Shown: positions 1 to 6,916, counted from the stretch's first letter. The stretch: 8,759 nucleotides of DNA from Pseudomonadota bacterium (GCA_023390055.1 JAEWDP010000094.1:1-8759), one strand, 5' to 3'. A program made the numbers and translations. Notes: a model not told the origin generated them from the letters alone.

Positions 1-900
1 ACGCAGAGCCGTCTGACCTTCCTGAGAAAGCCACCAGTCAAAGACCACTTTTGCCCCTTCGGGATTACGCGCTTGCTTGACCAGACCCATTGGCGTGATT
101 GACGCGGTTATCACCTCAGTCGGATAAACCGCTGCAACCGGCGCACCATTCTTGTTTTGCTCGTAGACATTGTAGTCATTGTTGAGCGCCAGCGCCGTCT
201 GGCCCGAAATATTCATCTTGGTCAGGGGGCTTGGTCCGCCGACAATGGTAGGATTGAGCGCAGCGAGGTCTTCCCAGAATTTCCGACCCAGATCGGGATG
301 ATTGCGGATGTTGATATAGTTCTGCATAGCCCCGCCAGATTCCAGCGGATTAGTAATCCCGATCTTGCCATCCGCGAATTCGGGGTCCAGAAATTCTGCC
401 CAGGTGGTCTTGCTGGCGCCATTGGGCACCTGCCGGGTGTTATAGCCATAGATCGTCAGGATCGTCCGGCCGTTGCACCACATTCCATCCGGATCGCGCT
501 GATCCGCCGAATAAGCCTCAAGCTCCGGCGAAACGTAATCCATGAGCCGGTTCTGATCTTTTAATGCGACGAAGAGACTGGGGTCGGTCAACATGATCAG
601 GTCATGCGAAACGCGCCCGGCGGTGTATTCGGCCATGGCGCGCTCATAAAGCACATACCCGTTGGCGAAGTACAATTCCAGCTCGACACCGCTTGCCTTA
701 CCGACCTCTGAGGCCTGAAACGCATTAATCATATCCGTGGCGTAACGCGTCGGCATGGTCGAATAGAAGGTGACCTTGCCTGCGGTTGCAGCCTGGGCGC
801 GGCCGCCAATATTGAAGGTTGAAACAGTCGCGACTGCACCTGCTCCAGCCAGGAAAAGGCGACGGTTAGGTCCCTTTACTGCATTGCTTTTGTTACTCAT
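1..900 (-). CDS. ABC transporter periplasmic solute-binding protein, Tat-exported (C-terminus cut by window edge)
   Basis: Reading the complement from the ATG at 900-898 gives 300 codons without a stop, running off the left edge. The N-terminus has a twin-arginine signal: PNRRLFLAGAGAVA (Arg13-Arg14, then a hydrophobic stretch) and a likely cleavage site after AQA at residues 35-37. The mature part opens with GKVTFYSTMP and continues with a pattern typical of the iron(III)/polyamine-type extracellular binding protein families (TAGRVSHDLIML, GITNPLESGG, KVVFDWWLSQEGQ near the cut). A strong Shine-Dalgarno, GGGAGGA, lies just upstream of the ATG. The protein would act in the periplasm, delivering a ligand to an ABC permease presumably encoded further left. 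The ligand is unknown: the fold family includes iron, phosphonate, thiamine and organic-acid binders, and the context favours an organic or sugar acid. It is divergent from the dehydratase starting at 1159, so they may share control. Confidence 0.9.
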   Translation of the reverse strand, partial: MSNKSNAVKGPNRRLFLAGAGAVATVSTFNIGGRAQAATAGKVTFYSTMPTRYATDMINAFQASEVGKASGVELELYFANGYVLYERAMAEYTAGRVSHDLIMLTDPSLFVALKDQNRLMDYVSPELEAYSADQRDPDGMWCNGRTILTIYGYNTRQVPNGASKTTWAEFLDPEFADGKIGITNPLESGGAMQNYINIRNHPDLGRKFWEDLAALNPTIVGGPSPLTKMNISGQTALALNNDYNVYEQNKNGAPVAAVYPTEVITASITPMGLVKQARNPEGAKVVFDWWLSQEGQTALR

Positions 901-953
901 TTCTTCCTCCCTTGAAACCGGGTGCCAGGCCGGCATGAAGTATCACATCAGTA

Positions 954-974
954 CCCCTGACAATGCATCAGGGG
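954..974. promoter_or_regulatory. Inverted repeat, candidate operator between divergent genes
   Basis: Perfect 7-bp arms, CCCCTGA at 954-960 and TCAGGGG at 968-974, are separated by the 7 bases CAATGCA. The repeat lies in the 258-bp gap between the divergent solute-binding protein and first dehydratase genes. Symmetry with one helical turn or so between arm centres suits a dimeric repressor or activator site, but a hairpin in the binding-protein leader RNA is equally possible. I saw no convincing -35/-10 pair in this gap. The rest of the gap (901-953 and 975-1158) contains no plausible gene. Confidence 0.4.
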
Positions 975-1158
975 CGGGAACAACAATAACATGCCCCTAT
1001 TCATGCACAGCGTGGAACCCTATACGTTTCAACTGCCGGAATGGTTACGCCGCTGCAGATATAAGATCTTCCCGTTTCGCGTCTTGAAATCGACAGTCAA
1101 AGAGGGCGGCAAAATCGCTACGAACCATTAGTATCGACGCCACCAGGGAGATGCAGCC

Positions 1159-2316
1159 ATGATGACATCCATTATCGATATCCGCGTGCGGCTTGTGCCG
1201 TTTATGTCCCACGAAAAACGTGACAGCCAAGGGCATCAGCACGTTTGCGAGCCGTATCTGTCCAAGATGGCGCTGTTGACCCTGACTGCGGATGACGGGA
1301 CCGAAGGGCATTGCTTCTGCGCGCCGGAAACAGTGCGCCCCTATATTGTAGAGCGTCATTTGAAACCCATCCTGCTTGGTCAGGACGCGTTTCAACGCGA
1401 AAGGCTGTGGCACGAACTTGTCGACGCGCAGCGCTCCAGTGGCGGACATCTGACGGACAAGACCGTTGGCATCGTCGAAACCGCCCTTTGGGATCTGGCG
1501 GGCCGAAAATTTGGCATGCCTGTCTACAAGCTGATCGGCAGCTACCGGGATAAGGTCCGCGCTTATGGAAGCATCATGTGCGGCGATGAAAACGAAGGCG
1601 GCCTTGCCACGCCCGACGACTATGCGAGCTTTGCGGAAAAACTTGTGGCGCAGGGATACAACGGCATCAAGCTGCATACGTGGAACCCGCCTTTGTCATG
1701 GGCTCCGGACCCCAAGGTTGACGCCGCCGCCTGTGCCGCAGTGCGCGAGGCGGTAGGCCCCGATATCGCGTTGATGCTCGACCCTTATCACCGCTACAGC
1801 CGCAGCGACGCGCTCTGGTTGGGCAAGCAGATCGAGGCGCTGAACTTTCTCTGGTACGAAGAACCCATGTATGAAGGCTCGATCAGCTCCTATGTCTGGC
1901 TATCGCAAAATCTCGGGGTGGCCGTATGCGGGCCAGAGACAATCGAAGGGCGTCAGCAAATTCGCGCGGAATGGGTGAAAGCAGGCGCTTGCGACATCCT
2001 GCGCGCCGGAGTAGCCGACATTGGCGGAATCTCCGCCACGTTGAAAGTGTGCGCCTTGGCGGAATCGTTCGGCATGGAGTGCGAAATCCATCACGCTGGC
2101 CCCGCAGCCCTGACGGTATGCGCCACGGCACGCAATGTCGGCTGGTATGAGCGCGGGCTGCTGCATCCCTTCATCGATTATGAAGCGAAGCCTGAATATC
2201 TGCACCGCCGTCCCGATGAAATGGACGCTGAAGGCTATGTCCACATGCCTCAGATTCCCGGCGTCGGCTTTGATATCGACTTCGACTATGTTGAGCGGGA
2301 AGGAGAACCTGCATAG
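1159..2316 (+). CDS. Enolase-superfamily (mandelate racemase/muconate lactonizing type) sugar-acid dehydratase-like protein 1
   Basis: The 385-residue protein has the two-domain layout of the mandelate racemase group: an N-terminal capping domain (residues 1-125) and a TIM barrel. The second-strand motif is K171-L-H173. The three metal ligands are D208 (LMLDPYH), E234 (WYEEP) and E260 (CGPE), with the canonical 26-residue spacings. The seventh-strand histidine is H311 in EIHHAG, and E331 sits at the eighth-strand position. At the place where most family members have the Asp partner of the histidine (five residues before GG) there is G284. Family members abstract the proton alpha to a carboxylate; those in sugar-acid clusters usually dehydrate aldonic or aldaric acids to 2-keto-3-deoxy acids. 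The start is ATG with GGGAG eight bases upstream; a second ATG follows immediately. Substrate unknown; an epimerase or cycloisomerase role is also possible. Confidence 0.9.
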   Translation: MMTSIIDIRVRLVPFMSHEKRDSQGHQHVCEPYLSKMALLTLTADDGTEGHCFCAPETVRPYIVERHLKPILLGQDAFQRERLWHELVDAQRSSGGHLTDKTVGIVETALWDLAGRKFGMPVYKLIGSYRDKVRAYGSIMCGDENEGGLATPDDYASFAEKLVAQGYNGIKLHTWNPPLSWAPDPKVDAAACAAVREAVGPDIALMLDPYHRYSRSDALWLGKQIEALNFLWYEEPMYEGSISSYVWLSQNLGVAVCGPETIEGRQQIRAEWVKAGACDILRAGVADIGGISATLKVCALAESFGMECEIHHAGPAALTVCATARNVGWYERGLLHPFIDYEAKPEYLHRRPDEMDAEGYVHMPQIPGVGFDIDFDYVEREGEPA

Positions 2317-2357
2317 GCGGGAAGTCCTGCCTATACCTGCTTTATTTCATGATAGCT

Positions 2358-2383
2358 GGCCTATTCCCGCACGGGAATAGGCC
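2358..2383. terminator. Palindrome between convergent genes, likely bidirectional terminator
   Basis: Perfect 12-bp arms (GGCCTATTCCCG at 2358-2369 and CGGGAATAGGCC at 2372-2383) flank two bases. The palindrome sits 41 bases after the stop of the first dehydratase and two bases beyond the stop of the convergent second dehydratase. It would form a very stable hairpin in either transcript. Neither side has a clear T-tract, so intrinsic termination is inferred from position and stem strength. The gap holds no other feature. Confidence 0.6.
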
Positions 2384-2385
2384 GC

Positions 2386-3540
2386 TCAGCGCATAATTTC
2401 GATCGTGTTATTGTCGATCAGGTCAAAGTCGATCTCAGCACCCAGACCCGGCCCATTGAGGGCTGCGATACAGCCATTGGCGTCGAGACTTAAATCCTTG
2501 ACCAGCCCATATTGCTGAACCGAGTGAGGCAACAGCACTTCGAAGTACCGGCAATTCTCGATTGCCAGCGACACATGCAGATTGGCGACGTTGTTGAGCG
2601 AATTGCCGCCATGATGCATCTCGAAATCCATGTTGAAGGCTTCGGCCAGATGTGCGGCCTTGAGGCAGGCAGTGATCCCGCCCTTGATTGCCACGTCGCC
2701 ACGCAACACGTCGGTGGCGCGATTGTGAATCCACGTCGCAAAACCGGGGAAACCGCCAGAACTGTATTCCGTCGCCATGATGGGAATATCGAGTTCGGCA
2801 CAAAGCTTGGAGTAGCCGTAGACGTCATCCACCGGCATCGGGTCCTCGTACCAGATATAGCCCAGTTCTTCGATAAGGCGGCCAATGCGAACGGCATCGC
2901 CGTAATTGTAGATGGCGGCAGGATCGTACATCAGCGGAAAATCGTCACCCACCGCAGCCCGAACACGCTTGAGCATGGGAATGTGCAGAGCGCGGTCCTT
3001 GGGCGGATGCATCTTATAGGCATGGTAGCCAGCCTCCTTGACCTCAACCGCCTGCTGCTCATACGCCTCGATGTTCGGCAGGGTGGATGAGCTGGCGTAA
3101 GCCGGGATCGATGTCCGCTGCGCCCCGATCAGCCGATAGAGTGGCAGATTGGCCAGCTTGCCAGCGAGGTCCCACAGAGCCACATCCATAGCCCCGATCG
3201 CCCGCAGCATCACGGCGCGGTTCTGCGACATCAATGCCCGGTGGAGCCGCTCCCGATCAAGAGGGTTGCTGCCCACGATCTGCGGCTTGAGCAGGTCGAT
3301 CAGCCCGCGCGCATCGAGCAATGCAGAGCGGAACGAAGCGCCCAGGAAAGCATGTCCCTCGATGCCGGCATCGGTCTTGATCGTGACCAGACCAAGCTGG
3401 CCCTCGCCATTGGTATTGGTGCTGTGACGCGTGTAGGTGATGAGCGGAAGTCCCGTCCACCGGAAGATGGTCAGGGTAACATCGGTAATAACGATGCTGT
3501 CGCTGGACCAGCTGCAATGGCCCTCTGATTGAACGTTCAA
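2386..3540 (-). CDS. Enolase-superfamily (mandelate racemase type) sugar-acid dehydratase-like protein 2
   Basis: The 384-residue protein is a second, clearly diverged member of the mandelate racemase group. Visible residues are K176-M-H178 on the second barrel strand, metal ligands D206 (LMYDPAAI), E232 (IWYEDP) and E258 (MATE), the catalytic-dyad Asp D282 (RGDVAIKGG) and H309 (EMHHGGN). All key positions are present with normal spacing. N-terminal capping domain: about residues 15-140. Likely role: cytoplasmic dehydration or epimerisation of a hydroxy acid, complementary to the enzyme at 1159-2316. I use the TTG at 3540-3538 because AGGAGG lies six bases upstream and no in-frame ATG is nearby; the first ten or so residues precede the conserved domain. 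The gene is divergent from the Asp-box protein gene, across a 203-bp gap with a strong palindrome, and convergent with the first dehydratase. Confidence 0.9.
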   Translation of the reverse strand: MNVQSEGHCSWSSDSIVITDVTLTIFRWTGLPLITYTRHSTNTNGEGQLGLVTIKTDAGIEGHAFLGASFRSALLDARGLIDLLKPQIVGSNPLDRERLHRALMSQNRAVMLRAIGAMDVALWDLAGKLANLPLYRLIGAQRTSIPAYASSSTLPNIEAYEQQAVEVKEAGYHAYKMHPPKDRALHIPMLKRVRAAVGDDFPLMYDPAAIYNYGDAVRIGRLIEELGYIWYEDPMPVDDVYGYSKLCAELDIPIMATEYSSGGFPGFATWIHNRATDVLRGDVAIKGGITACLKAAHLAEAFNMDFEMHHGGNSLNNVANLHVSLAIENCRYFEVLLPHSVQQYGLVKDLSLDANGCIAALNGPGLGAEIDFDLIDNNTIEIMR

Positions 3541-3546
3541 GACACC

Positions 3547-3552
3547 CCTCCT
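3547..3552 (-). promoter_or_regulatory. Shine-Dalgarno deciding a TTG start
   Basis: On the minus strand this reads AGGAGG, six bases before the TTG at 3540-3538. The optimal sequence and spacing are the main reason to accept a TTG start for the second dehydratase. Confidence 0.75.
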
Positions 3553-3606
3553 CTGGTTCAGGTACTCGCTTAGAGCATAAACTTGCGCCGTCCCGGCGTA
3601 GAGACT

Positions 3607-3635
3607 CGGTGCCTTTCATCTGATGAAACCGACCG
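3607..3635. promoter_or_regulatory. 29-bp interrupted palindrome, candidate operator between divergent genes
   Basis: The core TTTCATC-T-GATGAAA (3614-3628) is perfectly symmetric about position 3621. The symmetry resumes after three non-matching bases on each side with CGGT (3607-3610) and ACCG (3632-3635), giving 11 matched pairs over 29 bp. It lies in the 203-bp gap between the minus-strand second dehydratase and the plus-strand Asp-box gene, about 65 bp upstream of one start and 110 bp upstream of the other. This is the expected form and place for a dimeric regulator controlling both genes. No regulator gene is in the window. The rest of the gap shows no gene and no convincing promoter boxes. 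Confidence 0.6.
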
Positions 3636-3743
3636 GCCGGAGTGTTGCTGCTGCGCAGTGCATGGCGGTAGTTTTGCCGCTACGGTCGCTATCGGTCGCC
3701 GCGCCTGCCACGTACACAGTCCAAAACTTGAGGAGCCTAGGAA

Positions 3744-4886
3744 ATGTCCAGTTTACCGGGGAGGCCGATAATGGCGGATGATGCCGTGCACCGGATCGTC
3801 TACAGGAATAACACCGAATTCAACAGCCATCCCTTTCTCGGCGGTCTTTGGCGCACCGGAGACGGCGATCTGGTCGTCGCTTTCATGAGTGCCGAATGCG
3901 ATTACGGTTCAGGCGAGGCGGTCAATCACAATGTCATCACGCGCAGCCGCCGTCGGATGCGTACGATCCGGTCCACGACGAATGGACAAACCTGGGATCA
4001 GGACAGCCTTCAAACGGTATTCGAGACGCCCGAGCCCGTAGAGGCCGGTGGAGAGCTTGAACCGGAGGCTGCTATGCCCCCGCTCGATGATGCCGACACA
4101 TTGGTAGCGGTCGGCGCGAGCCCTGCCCTTCTGGTGCCCGAAGCGCAGACCTGGCTTCGGATCTCGCCTGATGGTGGCCGCAGCTGGCGTCGGGCATTCA
4201 AGCTACCTATGTTCAAGCTCGCCTCGCTTTCGGGGCATGGCTCTTTCATGCGCAGGGCTGACGGCATGTGGCTGGTGGCGCTCACAGCAACCTCCCAGGA
4301 TGGCTGGTATCGGCGTCCATTGTTGTACGGCAGTCTGGACGGCGAATGCTGGACCTTCCTGTCCTTTATCACGCCGCCAGTGCGCGATGATGAGGTCGAC
4401 GCGCCGGTTTCCGGCAGTCCGCGGTTTGGCGCGCATCGCTACATGTATCCCCGCCCGATCCAGTTGCGTGATGGCCGGATCCTCGTTGCACTGCGCTGCC
4501 AACGCGATCCAACCAGTGTGTTGTGGACGGAAGTTTTCGAGAGCGACGATGGCGGGCGCACATTCGGCTTTCTTGCTCGCGTCAATGATTGGGGAGCCCC
4601 CGGCGATCTGGTAGAAATGCAGGATAGTCGCATCGCTTGCGTTTATGGATACCGGCTTCCGCCCTATGGCATTCGCTGCCGCTTGAGCGCCGATGGCGGC
4701 AAAACCTGGGGTGGGGAGACCATTCTGCGCGACGATGGTGGAAGCTGGGATCTGGGCTATCCTCGGGTCATCGAGCATGAACCGGGCCGCTTGCTGACAG
4801 TCTATTACATCAACTGCGCCGATGATCCGATCCAGATGGGCGGCGGCGTGCGGCATATCGCGATGACCGAGTTTACGCCGAGGTAA
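3744..4886 (+). CDS. Sialidase-like Asp-box (BNR repeat) beta-propeller protein
   Basis: The 380-residue protein carries Asp-box repeats S/T-x-D/N-G-x-x/T-W at regular intervals: residues 77-84 (STTNGQTW), 141-148 (SPDGGRSW), 197-203 (SLDGECW), 267-274 (SDDGGRTF) and 315-322 (SADGGKTW). These mark successive blades of a sialidase-fold propeller. There is no signal peptide or membrane segment, so it is probably cytoplasmic. I see no FRIP motif near the N-terminus, the usual mark of true exo-sialidases, so glycosidase activity on sialic acid is doubtful; a hydrolase, lactonase or lyase for the pathway substrate is an alternative. Two starts are credible: ATG 3744 (GAGGAG eight bases upstream), and in-frame ATG 3771 (GGGGAGG six bases upstream), which gives 371 residues. 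The bicupin gene follows 126 bp downstream in the same direction. Confidence 0.85.
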   Translation: MSSLPGRPIMADDAVHRIVYRNNTEFNSHPFLGGLWRTGDGDLVVAFMSAECDYGSGEAVNHNVITRSRRRMRTIRSTTNGQTWDQDSLQTVFETPEPVEAGGELEPEAAMPPLDDADTLVAVGASPALLVPEAQTWLRISPDGGRSWRRAFKLPMFKLASLSGHGSFMRRADGMWLVALTATSQDGWYRRPLLYGSLDGECWTFLSFITPPVRDDEVDAPVSGSPRFGAHRYMYPRPIQLRDGRILVALRCQRDPTSVLWTEVFESDDGGRTFGFLARVNDWGAPGDLVEMQDSRIACVYGYRLPPYGIRCRLSADGGKTWGGETILRDDGGSWDLGYPRVIEHEPGRLLTVYYINCADDPIQMGGGVRHIAMTEFTPR

Positions 4887-4887
4887 C

Positions 4888-4904
4888 GGCGGGCAGATTC
4901 CGCC
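4888..4904 (+). other. Small hairpin after the Asp-box gene stop
   Basis: GGCGG (4888-4892) and CCGCC (4900-4904) flank a 7-base loop immediately after the TAA at 4884-4886. The stem is only five pairs and no T-tract follows, so it is at most a weak attenuator or an mRNA 3'-end stabiliser within a two-gene transcript. The remainder of the 126-bp gap to the bicupin contains its ribosome binding site and nothing else that I recognise. Confidence 0.25.
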
Positions 4905-5012
4905 TCGTGAAACCGCCCCAGATTGTCGTTGTTGCCGCGCCGGTAGGCACTCATTCTGCCTGCAACGCAGTTCTGCAGCCAAAGACTGGCCAATAACAGA
5001 GGAAAATCTAGA

Positions 5013-5921
5013 ATGTATGATAAGAGCGATCCCCGATCCTCGTTGGCGAAGGAGTCCGCGAGCCCGCCGCCGCCAAAGCAGTTCTTCGGTGCCGAGTATG
5101 GCCTGTTTTATTCAACAGAACCGCAAATCAGCACGCCGGAGTCCAAAACCTGGGTTAGCCGGGGACAGAATTTCATCGTTGCCTATACCGAAGGCGACGC
5201 GGGAACCTCGCTGGTGCGCAGCGAACAAACGGATGAATATGCTCTCATCCTGCCGGACAAGGACAGCGAGATTGAGATCACGACCGTTGACGGCACCCAA
5301 CGCGTGTCCGGCTATTCGATCGCATTCGTTCCTCCCGGTCCGAGCACGATCCGGCTCTTAAGCAAGACGCGGATCGTTCGTCTGGTGACGCCCAAGGCGA
5401 CAGACCTTGCCGATATTGCCGCCAATGCCGATGCCTTCAAGGGAGAGCACCCAAGCGTGCCGCCTTTCAAGCCTTGGCCCGCTCCTGCCAGTGGATTGAA
5501 GCTTAAATGGTACAGTCTTGACGTGCCGCAGGAAGCTGGACGCTTTGGCCGCATTTTCCGCTGTACCACCTTCATGATCAACTATCTTGACCTGCGACAT
5601 GGCCCGCGCGACAGAACGAAGGTTTCGCCCCACCATCACGACGATTTCGAGCAATGTTCGCTGGCATTATCGGGAACGTTCACCCATCACATTCGCTGGC
5701 CATGGACAAGTGACATGACGATCTGGCGGGAAGACGAGCACCAGACGTGTGAATCGCCCTCCATTTGCGTCATCCCGCCGCCTGCGATCCATACAACGAC
5801 CGCAGAAGGGGCCGGAGAAAACCAGTTGGTAGATATTTTCGCCCCGCCTCGCATGGATTTTTCGTCCAAGCCGGGATGGGTGATCAATGCGGACGACTAT
5901 CCGATGCCAACGGACGATTAG
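5013..5921 (+). CDS. Bicupin-fold protein, metal site only in the C-terminal domain
   Basis: The 302-residue protein has two cupin-like halves. The C-terminal half (about residues 165-280) has a full metal-binding set: H207, H209 and E213 in SPHHHDDFEQ (first cupin motif, HxHxxxE) and H260 in IPPPAIHTTT (second motif). The N-terminal half (about 45-130) keeps the strand and turn pattern (DEYALILPDKDSEIEI, YSIAFVPPGPSTIRLL) but lacks ligand histidines. An acidic and proline-rich leader (residues 1-25) precedes it. There is no signal peptide, so it is probably cytoplasmic. Cupins in sugar-acid clusters are often isomerases, lyases or dioxygenases; the reaction here cannot be told. Start: ATG with AGAGGA nine bases upstream. 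It lies downstream of the Asp-box gene in the same direction, perhaps one transcript, and ends at a hairpin shared with no other gene. Confidence 0.8.
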   Translation: MYDKSDPRSSLAKESASPPPPKQFFGAEYGLFYSTEPQISTPESKTWVSRGQNFIVAYTEGDAGTSLVRSEQTDEYALILPDKDSEIEITTVDGTQRVSGYSIAFVPPGPSTIRLLSKTRIVRLVTPKATDLADIAANADAFKGEHPSVPPFKPWPAPASGLKLKWYSLDVPQEAGRFGRIFRCTTFMINYLDLRHGPRDRTKVSPHHHDDFEQCSLALSGTFTHHIRWPWTSDMTIWREDEHQTCESPSICVIPPPAIHTTTAEGAGENQLVDIFAPPRMDFSSKPGWVINADDYPMPTDD

Positions 5922-5927
5922 AGCGCC

Positions 5928-5961
5928 GTGCGCGCTCAAACAGTCAAGTTTAAGCGCGCAC
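5928..5961 (+). terminator. Stem-loop downstream of the bicupin gene, probable terminator
   Basis: GTGCGCGCT (5928-5936) pairs with AGCGCGCAC (5953-5961). After one C/A mismatch, AAAC (5938-5941) pairs with GTTT (5948-5951) around a 6-base loop. It begins seven bases after the TAG stop and is followed by the A/T-rich run AAATATTTCT. A GC-rich lower stem followed by A/T-rich DNA fits an intrinsic terminator for the plus-strand transcript, although the T-tract is imperfect. Confidence 0.55.
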
Positions 5962-5971
5962 AAATATTTCT

Positions 5972-5998
5972 AAAACAAATAGATAGAGCGGCTATCTA
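5972..5998 (-). terminator. Intrinsic terminator of the BKACE gene
   Basis: In the minus-strand transcript the 7-bp arms TAGATAG and CTATCTA (5992-5998 and 5980-5986) enclose a 5-base loop and are followed directly by TTTGTTTT (5979-5972). It lies 15 bases past the stop codon at 6014. Stem, loop and T-tract are all present. Confidence 0.65.
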
Positions 5999-6013
5999 AA
6001 CTATTCTATGCAC

Positions 6014-6904
6014 TTATGGAACCGGGTCCTGCCGCTTGAGGCCAAGGATTTCGCGGGCTTCACCAGCTGTTGCGGGTCGGCCTCCAAGCTCTTTCAGGAT
6101 GCGAACCGCCTTCGCTACCAGCACGGTATTGCTCTCAGCGAGCACGCCTTTTTCCAGATAGATATTGTCCTCCAGACCCACCCGCACATGACCGCCGAGC
6201 AGCCAGGCCTGAGCCAGCATGGGAAATTCCCAGCGCCCGACGCCGAACGCAGCCCACTGCGCATCCGAAGGTAGGAGCGAGGTCAGATAGAGCATGGTCT
6301 GCGGCGTGGCGATCGCACCGTAGCGAACACCCAGAACGATCTGAAACAGTGCCGGAGAGGCAACCTTGCCCTCGTCGATAAACTGCCTTGCAAGCTGGAT
6401 ATCACCTGAATCGAAAACTTCCAGTTCCGGCAGAACACCCGCGGCATGGATCCGCTCGGCCATGATCGCCAGATTGCGCGGTGTGTTGATGACAACGGAG
6501 CTGCCCGAATACATGGTGTTGAAATCCAGACTGCAGATTTCCGGCCGCAAGCGCTCGATATGCTCGACTCGAAGTTCAGGGCGCGCCAGCGACGTGCCGG
6601 GAGCAGCACGGCTGGGTTCATCGTCGCTCGGAATGAAGCGCCCGCCCGGCCCCGTCGTCAGGTTAATGATCACGTCCTCGTCGGCAGCGCGCAGCCGCTC
6701 AACCACTTCGCGATAATGCGCCAGTTCCATGCTCGGACGCCCATCGGGATAACGAACATGGATATGGATGATGGCCGCTCCGGCCCGCACGGCATCCAGA
6801 CTGGCATTGGCAATCTGTTCGGGCGTGCATGGAAGATAAGGGGACTGCTGCAACGTGGTGATGTTGCCCGTTACCGCGCAGCTGATGATAGTTGGCTGTG
6901 ACAA
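6014..6904 (-). CDS. BKACE family (DUF849) beta-keto acid cleavage enzyme
   Basis: The 296-residue TIM-barrel protein belongs to the family typified by 3-keto-5-aminohexanoate cleavage enzyme. Family members use zinc and acetyl-CoA to convert a beta-keto acid into acetoacetate and a shorter acyl-CoA. Zinc ligands are visible as H47 and H49 (IIHIHVR) and E245 (RVGLEDNIYL). Other hallmarks are the N-terminal strand IISCAVTG, NLTTGPGGRF (81-90), SLDFNTMY and GVGRWEF. The substrate side-chain pocket cannot be assigned to a known BKACE subgroup by eye. I choose the TTG at 6904-6902, because CAGGAG lies six bases upstream and the protein then begins MSQPTIISCAVTG, right at the first barrel strand as in the family. 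An in-frame ATG at 6964 would add 20 unconserved residues and has a poor ribosome binding site. The gene is convergent with the bicupin and divergent from the aldolase. Confidence 0.9.
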   Translation of the reverse strand: MSQPTIISCAVTGNITTLQQSPYLPCTPEQIANASLDAVRAGAAIIHIHVRYPDGRPSMELAHYREVVERLRAADEDVIINLTTGPGGRFIPSDDEPSRAAPGTSLARPELRVEHIERLRPEICSLDFNTMYSGSSVVINTPRNLAIMAERIHAAGVLPELEVFDSGDIQLARQFIDEGKVASPALFQIVLGVRYGAIATPQTMLYLTSLLPSDAQWAAFGVGRWEFPMLAQAWLLGGHVRVGLEDNIYLEKGVLAESNTVLVAKAVRILKELGGRPATAGEAREILGLKRQDPVP

Positions 6905-6910
6905 CGTCTG

Positions 6911-6916
6911 CTCCTG
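6911..6916 (-). promoter_or_regulatory. Shine-Dalgarno deciding the BKACE TTG start
   Basis: On the minus strand this reads CAGGAG, six bases before the TTG at 6904-6902. It supports the internal TTG over the upstream ATG at 6964. Confidence 0.6.

Noticed and set aside
157..564. 135-codon open frame on plus
   Set aside because: Lies opposite the solute-binding protein, whose translation shows family features throughout; antisense shadow with no recognisable domain.
901..1158. Possible -35 boxes TTGAAA and TTGTCA on either strand
   Set aside because: No matching -10 box at acceptable spacing, so no promoter is called.
1045..1677. 210-codon open frame on minus
   Set aside because: Antisense to the well-supported dehydratase 1; composition looks like a shadow and no domain is recognisable.
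2512..3090. 192-codon open frame on plus
   Set aside because: Antisense shadow of dehydratase 2, whose metal ligands lie in the same stretch.
3633..3640. CCGGCCGG palindrome
   Set aside because: Short GC-rich self-palindrome expected by chance; overlaps the end of the better-supported 29-bp element.
4203..4982. 259-codon open frame on minus
   Set aside because: Antisense to the Asp-box protein; overlaps its repeats and has no domain of its own.
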